A stretch of 64,000 nt of DNA from Dillenia suffruticosa (taxonomy: Eukaryota > Streptophyta > Magnoliopsida > Dilleniales > Dilleniaceae): positions 15,298,501-15,362,500 of the forward strand of contig JAVTVX010000024.1 of the NCBI GenBank assembly GCA_033439265.1, written 5' to 3'. The notes under the pieces were generated by a model that was not told the DNA's origin, made no database searches, and saw only the letters and a list, made by a program, of their open reading frames with translations. How positions within the stretch are numbered: the first letter of the stretch is position 1; each line of letters begins with the position of its first letter. This document shows, one piece after another, positions 57,851-64,000 of this stretch. The position numbers and the translations under genes are program-made.

Positions 57851-58112
57851 TCCGTAAATACATAATAGTTAAAGATTTAGATAACAGAATAATGTTGGAT
57901 AAGAATAGTGACGTAAAACAATTTGCACAAATTAAACTATCATATTTATTTATTTTTTATCTATTCATTTTATTATTATTATTATTATTATTTTATAATT
58001 TATATATATTTTTTCATTTATTTTTTTTTAAATCCACATGCTTGTCTCTCAAAAAGTCGACCTCAAATTATTGAGATTAAGATTCGGGTTATTATTGTTG
58101 TTGTTGTATTGA

Positions 58113-59479
58113 TAACAATTACATTATTTAAATTACAATAACTAATATCTATATTAAATTAAATTATTTATTAAATTACTCTCAAGAAAGGAAAAGATGA
58201 TCATACAATTAAGGAAATTACATTAAATTTAATTAATTACATTAAATTAAATTACATCATATAAACATTGGAAGAAATTGGAGATGAAATTGGAAAGGGA
58301 TGGAGATTGTCAAAAAGACACCGCCTTCGAACACCTCTTATGGCCCGACCATCAAAAAATGAAGAATGCTAAATCTTGTATCATTGTATTAACAGAAATT
58401 GGCTTTTGTGGCTTAAAACCCATATTAACCTATCTAGCATCGACTCTCATAATGCAACTCAACTTTGAGGTAGTACTAAGATCTCCTCTGTATTTAAATC
58501 AAGAGGCGTGATCCTCGCAATGAATATAGAATTTAAACTCTCACATTTCTATACTCCATACAACTTCCATACACGTACCAATTATTGAGACCATTTATTC
58601 AAAACCAACCTTCATTAATACCATTAACACCCAAGCATGACCCTTCCGGTTCATTATGTGGAGCCAAACCACCTTCAACTCTACCTTAACCACTAATATT
58701 TCGCATATAATATTATTCAAATTAGTAAATAATTAATTAAATTATATAACATACTAATATTGATAATTACATTATTTAGATTAATATTGATAATCATAAT
58801 TTTTTATTACGAAGATGCCACTTGATTTAATGGTTGAATGGTGAATTATAATGTCTCATTATATTAAATAATGTAATGTAGTAATATATAATAATGTAAA
58901 ATTGATATTATTATGTTATTGAAAAATGGTGCATTTGTTTCTCAAAAGCAAAGCCAATGGCACGAAACCAATCCCAAATTTTTCACAAATATTTTGCATG
59001 TTGTCGGATAAATCGCATTTCATTAATTCAACAGCTAGGTAAATTTGGATATATCACCAATTAATCTAAACAGCTAATATCATTTTACCGTCATTTTCAT
59101 AAACAAATTTTCAAAACCAGTGTTTTTGCTTGCTTTTTTCATTACACACTTTTTTTCACATTTTTTTTTTCATAGTTTTACTCTTTTCCTACCTCTTTTT
59201 TCATAAGATACCCGCGTTATTCTTAATTTCTTATATTTTTTCATACTTAATACATGTCTCGTATCTTTCCCATATTTTCCCCAAATGTTTTATTTACGTT
59301 ACACAAAAAATCATTTATTACATTTCATGCAATTTTTAGGACTTATTACTTTATTGTTACTATATTTTATACAATTTTTACAAGTTGTTATCTTGTTTGT
59401 ATTTTGTAACGAATTATTTCCAAATCTAGTTTCCATTTAAATTTCATCAGCAAAATCTAATTAAAACCTAATTTTTGTG
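58113..59479. other. AT-rich spacer, no gene assigned
   Basis: Mostly AT-rich sequence. A 77-residue open frame at 58278-58511 has no recognised family. TTTTT and ATTTTTC runs are common at 59120-59290. Nothing else is supported. Confidence 0.45.
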
Positions 59480-59890
59480 AAATATGATGCACTTGTTAAC
59501 ACCTGTATTTTTGTGAGATAGGATGCACTTGATCCATGCACAAGCACTATAAATGTTATAAGTACATAATTAGTGCATTTCGAATATGGATATACTGGTT
59601 TTTTTATATTTTTAAATAATTCAAGAAACTTATCTGAAGTTGGTTTATCTACGTTACATGCATGAGAAGTTGGTTTGTGTATGTTGGATGGATCATATAA
59701 ATGTGTGAATGCATTATGTAACATGCTAAACATGTCATGGTAAAAAAGATTATCATTCATGGGATCATCTAGGTTGGATTAATTAGGTACATTATATGCA
59801 TATGATGTAAATTTTTCATTACTCTCCCTATGATATATCCACTTATCATAATCACGTTGAAATCCATAACATAACAAAGTGATTGAATAC
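59480..59890 (-). pseudogene. CACTA (En/Spm) TNP2-like transposase N-terminal fragment
   Basis: The minus-strand frame reads TLLCYGFQRDYDKWIYHRES, then after one TAA LDDPMNDNLFYHDMFSMLHN and KFLELFKNIKKPVYPYSK. This is the order seen at the start of plant CACTA transposases: a HL..GF..gY..W..HGE block, an acidic spacer with a D..gML.dA block, and a F..LLk.aekPLYPgc block. Only this part is present. It lies on the same strand as the transposase fragment at 41755-42180. Confidence 0.65.
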
Positions 59891-60540
59891 AGTGTGTGTA
59901 GGAAATCTCAATGTATTGAAATATTTAACACAAAATTATAATATATTGTCATCGATGGATTCAATATTTGTAAATGCAAATTCAAAAAATGCATTAACCC
60001 TACCAATTGATTTGGAATATATCCATAACTTGTCTAACATATTTACAAATTCAAATGTTTTGTACAATCCAACAGAAAAATATTTGCATAAGCCAATAAA
60101 GGAATAAATGAAATAAATACATAGAGCAAACATAATAGACAATGTTTTTGACACAAAAAGAACATGATTAAATTAGCATCAAATAAATAAATAAAATATT
60201 TTTGGCACAAAAATTTGATTAAATTGGTATTAAAAGTAGAAATTTGTTTTTGGCGCTACAAAGAGAGGTCATTATATAAATTGTCTAAATGTTAAAATGT
60301 GATAAATGTTGTAAATTAAATGTCTTAATATTAATTTTGTTTTTTTTTGAATTTATATAAAATTATATAATATTGATAATTATATAATACTAATAATTAA
60401 TGCATTATTATCATAATTTCATATTATAACACTATATTATCTAATACTAAAAAATATATCATAATACTATATTATATAAATTATTAATTTCATATTATTA
60501 TAATATTTAAATTAAAAATATTAATAATTTAAATTAATAA
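59891..60540. other. Very AT-rich, inverted-repeat prone
   Basis: No gene. 60340-60540 is nearly all A/T, with repeated AATTATATAATA and TAATTTCATATTATTATAATA words that can pair with each other. Ends abruptly at the GC-rich block. Confidence 0.6.
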
Positions 60541-61340
60541 TATGGTGCTCAAGGCAGGCTACGCGGTGCAGGACCACGCTTGCCTATGTAGTAAAGCCGC
60601 GCAAGGGACCGTACTTGTTAGCACGGTAGAGCCGCGTAGGGACCGTGCATGCCCGCCCCACACCCCACGCTTGCTTGCGTAGTAGAGCCGTGTGGGTGAC
60701 TGTGCATTAGTGTTCTGACCGGCAACCGAGCCAACAACCGATCTAGATTTCCTAACATAACTAGATTTTGAGAAAACTAGTAAAAGCCGATCAAAACTTT
60801 CACCTCTATTTTTTTTTCTTTACCTTGGGGTAATTTTTTTTTCTTTTCTATTCTCATTAAACTTTTCTTACTGTTTAAATTAGACATTGATATATTCAAG
60901 CCTATTATTTGAATTACATTTTAATGTATTTGAATGATATTTCATATTGAATGATACGTAATACTTAGATGAATGAATTATAATTTATTAATATTATATA
61001 TTTTAAATATGATTTGCTAAACATTTGTGATTAAATGTATAGATTTTTTAAATTATTAATACATTATAATTTAAATTTATTTATGATATCATGATGATTC
61101 CAATTTTTTCGTCCAGTTCGATCAGTTTGATCCAGTGACCCATTGACCCCTTAAAATAATCAGTTCGCACTCCGATCTGGATTTCAAAACACTGTCGTGC
61201 ATGTCCGCACCCCATGCTTACCTATGCCATAGAGCTATGCGGGAATGCAATAGGGACAGTGCTTGCTAGCATGGTAGAGCCGTGCGGGCAACGTAGGGGA
61301 CCGCACATGCCCACGTCCTGCGCTTGCCTACGCTTGAGTT
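60541..61340. repeat. GC-rich minisatellite split by a MITE
   Basis: 60545-60707 and 61195-61335 share words: CACGCTTGCCTA, GTAGAGCCGYG, GGGACCGTRC, CCGTGCATGCCCGC. Ignoring 60708-61202, the repeat runs on without a break. The whole array is about 300 bp in AT-rich surroundings. Confidence 0.75.
60708..61194. mobile_element. hAT-like MITE (487 bp)
   Basis: Ends TAGTGTTCTGA on the left and, on the reverse strand, CAGTGTTTTGA on the right, giving imperfect terminal inverted repeats of about 11 bp. Flanked by CTGTGCAT (60700-60707) and TCGTGCAT (61195-61202), an 8-bp duplication matching at 6 of 8, as for hAT elements. Subterminal parts (GATCTAGATTT / GATCTGGATTT, GACCGG-like words) are typical of this MITE type. 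AT-rich centre, no coding. Confidence 0.68.
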
Positions 61341-62028
61341 GCATAAATAAATTCCATATACAGTGCATCATACAAATTGGAAAAATAAAGAAAAGAGAAT
61401 TAAGTAAAGTACAAGTACAATGGGACAAATGGAAAAAAAATGAAAAAAAACAGAGAAAGCCAAGTAAAATTACGTAAAAAAAACTACCAGTTCGCTATGA
61501 TTAGGTCTATTAGAGATTTGGATTCGAGCATATAAATGCAACTGAGGTATAAATTCTAATGAATTAATTCATATATTTAATCATATGTTATACTATATGC
61601 TTTGTTGTCAAATAAAGTTGTGAAATAATATTCAAGTGTAAACAAAAAAAAGAAATCAAGAGATTAAAATCTGTTATATCCTGAGCACTACTATCAAGAA
61701 GTTACCACACTGCATTACCATTAATAATCATAAACTTATTACAATTTATCATAAAATTATCATCTATTATCACAAACTTACCATCTATTGTAGCAATTCA
61801 CCTCCTGTTATCTAAAATTATCTCATATCATTGCAACTTGCTGCTAGGTATCACAAATAGTTTGATACCTTAACGCATAAATTTTAAACCGTTTCTAAAA
61901 ATTATGCAGGCAGTAGGGTTCAGTAATCGATATAGATGGCACATATAGAGATTACTTTCAAATACATCCTAAAGAGTACTACATTTACTGACGAACATTT
62001 GCAAATGGTACAATATATGGGTTAGCAT
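61341..62028. other. Unassigned, with TTATCAC/TTACCAC words
   Basis: No gene. 61686 reads CACTACTATCAAG, and 61700-61860 holds several TTACCAC, TTATCAC and TTACCATC words resembling the 39.7-40.5 kb minisatellite. This may be another CACTA-type end, but no pairing terminus was found. Confidence 0.4.
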
Positions 62029-63446
62029 TGTTAAGAAAATTGTTATTTGCTTAGTTTTGATGATGACAAAATCTGTCATATTGTCCTAATATTTTTACTT
62101 AGTACACAGGTCAAAACACTCATGAAAGTGACCCATAGAAGTTATCATAGAAGCAAGGCATTCTGGGTCATAAAAGTTACAGCTGACATATAACATATTT
62201 CTTATGAAGACCCAATCAGCAAAGTAAGTGTAGTTTGGGAACTGCACTTATCCTAGAAATAAATCTAAACATATATTTTGGTTATTCCACAGTTGAAGAA
62301 TATATTCATTAAAAAATCATATTTGGATCTTAGAATATGAAAACTTTCTAAGTGTTGGAAGCATGATCATTTGACAATATTTACTCAAGATTTTACAACA
62401 TAAAAATCTGTTATCTATGGTAGAAAAACAATGTCTAAAAATTGCCTGGTTACCTAAATTTTATAGCAGAACATTCATGTAAAGGATGATTATTTTGGAA
62501 TGTTTGTGCAAGCTTATATTCTCGTCAGTCCAAAATTTTTTTAATCTGATATTTCTATAATATAGTGCTATAGTTGGACAAGAAATGTGACATATTTGTA
62601 GCACAAGGATTTAGAGATTTGTTGAAGAGATAAGGGCACAATATCAGTAGGGTGTTCAATAAATTTTGAACATCAACTGGCAGAGCCTGATTTTTTGGAG
62701 AGGCATTTGAACTTGGAATTGTGACATTCAGTTATGAAATTCAAATTTAAGTTTTCAGAATTCAAGTCTCATATCTAACCTTTGAATTGAGATTACAACT
62801 GATGGATAATCATAAAGATTTGAAGAAGAACTTCAGCCTACAAATCAGGATCTCACCAAAGAAGTTACTGTAGCATTTGTGGAAGTAAATCTGATTTTTA
62901 CTGCAGTTCTTTATAAGGTATTATCAGACGTACAACAAGGTTTTTCAAAAAAAAAAAACAAGCTTCAATATTTTGATTTTTCTACAAAATAGAGAGGGAT
63001 CAATATCCCTGCATCGAAACCCAGTTTTCTGAATCTCTTTTTGCTGTCACCTGGAATTACTTTTCTGAACATATGTCTTGGTTTGTTGAGTGATGTATTT
63101 GGTAGTGTGTTAGAGTATTAGTGTGATTATTCAATTGTTGGACGAAACAATCTTCATAGTGTGAAAATCAGAAGTCAACAAGTGTATTGTATTTTGTAAT
63201 TCAAGCACATAGTAGAAACTAGTAGGTTGCTAGATCCTGGCTGGTTGGTTGGAAGAGTGGACATAGGCACAAGACCGAGCCACTATAAATAGATTTGTTC
63301 TTCTATCCTTACTATATTTTTCATTGCATGAACATCAATTGATGATAGAATTAATATTAATCTAAGTAGAGTTAGATTAGAAGTTTAAAAAGCCAATTGA
63401 AGACAATCAATTCAATCCCCCTTCTTAATTGTCACAGGGACCAACA
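62029..63446 (+). repeat. 5' LTR of copia E (Sirevirus-like, 1418 bp)
   Basis: TGTTAAGAAAATTG to GGACCAACA, followed two bases later by an iMet primer site. The start (TTGCTTAGTTTTGATGATGA) is characteristic of SIRE/Maximus copia LTRs. TATA-like TATAAATAG lies near 63285. The partner LTR lies outside the window, so the 5' boundary rests on the TG end. Confidence 0.75.
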
Positions 63447-63448
63447 AG

Positions 63449-63460
63449 TGGTATCAGAGC
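63449..63460 (+). other. Primer binding site of copia E (tRNA-iMet)
   Basis: TGGTATCAGAGC, two bases after the LTR. Confidence 0.93.
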
Positions 63461-63505
63461 AAGTACTCTACTCCACTAGAGAGACCTCTCTAGAGTAAAA
63501 GATCT

Positions 63506-64000
63506 ATGGCTTTACCCTACAATTATGGTCAGGCTGTGAATAGGACAACATATTTTGATGGTGCAAACTTCTCTCATTGGAAATGTAGGATGGAAACATT
63601 CATTCAAACCACTGACTATGAGGCTTGGGAAGTCATTACTTCTGGAAACTTAAAAATAAAATCACCAATAATAACTGAGAATGACAAAACAAAAATGTCT
63701 ATCAATTCACGTACCAAACACTTACTGTTATGTGCTATCTCTCCAACTGAGTTTAACTTAGTTTCTTCATGTGCTACAGCAAAAGACATTTAGGATAGAC
63801 TATGTATCACACATGAAGGCACCAGCACAATCAAGGAATCCCAAATCAATTTATTGGTGCAAGAATATGAACTTTTTCGTTTTCAGCAAGGAGAGAATAT
63901 TAAAGAAATATTTAATAGATTTTCTGTAATCACTAATGAACTTGACTCTCTTGGAAAAAAGATTTCAGATGCAATCAAGTAAGGAAAGTTCTTCGTGTAC
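63506..64000 (+). pseudogene. Copia E gag (broken, truncated by window)
   Basis: Starts MALPYNYGQ, then FDGANFSHWKCRMETFIQ and DYEAWEVITSG, the start of a Sirevirus-type Gag. TAG at 63791-63793 replaces the tryptophan codon of the conserved DIWDRL-like block. The frame continues with ESQINLLVQEYELFRF and FNRFSVITNELDSLGK, and another stop lies near 63980. The rest lies outside the window. Confidence 0.85.

Larger units (their letters stand above)
54880..58112 (+). mobile_element. RTE-type LINE, degenerate, nearly full length
   Basis: Non-LTR retrotransposon on the plus strand. The 5' region (GTCGATCCCAAACCCG, GGGTTGTGATAGGTCG) is followed by an apurinic-type endonuclease, RT, and a C-terminal domain. 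The 3' end reads CTCAAATTATTGAGATTAAG and finishes in a (TTG)n tail, the usual plant RTE end. Stops are spread throughout. Target duplications were not found. Confidence 0.85.

Noticed and set aside
58278..58511. 77-aa frame as a gene
   Set aside because: No recognisable domain, no promoter or splice context, and located in AT-rich TE debris.

Overview
The window is nuclear DNA of a flowering plant, probably a eudicot; the species cannot be named from sequence alone. It is AT-rich and gene-poor. The one clear host gene has plant-type introns and encodes a plant-specific atypical bHLH protein. Almost everything else is plant transposable elements, mostly LTR retrotransposons primed by initiator tRNA-Met.

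Layout. 1-5714: degenerate minus-strand Ty1/copia element (A), cut by the left window edge. 5715-6478: AT-rich spacer. 6479-10040: bHLH gene on the minus strand, seven coding exons (CDS 6701-9819, 500 aa), with a long CT microsatellite in intron 1. 11218-27172: a nested pair. Copia element B (459-bp LTRs, TSD ATAAC) carries Ty3/gypsy Tekay-type chromovirus C (15413-26282, 2768-bp LTRs, TSD GTATT) inside its RNase H region. About 27430-33000: degenerate L1 LINE interrupted by a putative 2.9-kb solo LTR (28105-31036). 32990-35990: two diverged copies of a locus with a small membrane-peptide ORF, separated by a short non-autonomous LTR element. 35979-39600: copia remnant G, split by a 1.7-kb solo-LTR-like insertion (37658-39336). 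39605-about 62000: probably the remains of a CACTA-type DNA transposon, with a 42-bp minisatellite at its left end and two transposase fragments in the same orientation. This region was invaded by minus-strand chromovirus D (43357-54615), an RTE-type LINE (about 54880-58112), and a hAT-like MITE (60708-61194) inside a GC-rich minisatellite. 62029-64000: LTR and gag start of a Sirevirus-like copia element (E), cut by the right edge.

No autonomous element is intact. C is closest, with one in-frame stop seen in pol and LTRs differing at about 30 positions by eye. B is older (about 15 of 459 LTR positions), and D and A are older still. The most interesting signal is in C and D. In both, gag and pol are separate ORFs divided by a 197-254 nt segment with intron-like boundaries; in D the boundaries are canonical GT/AG and removal would put gag and pol in one frame at the usual Gag-protease junction.
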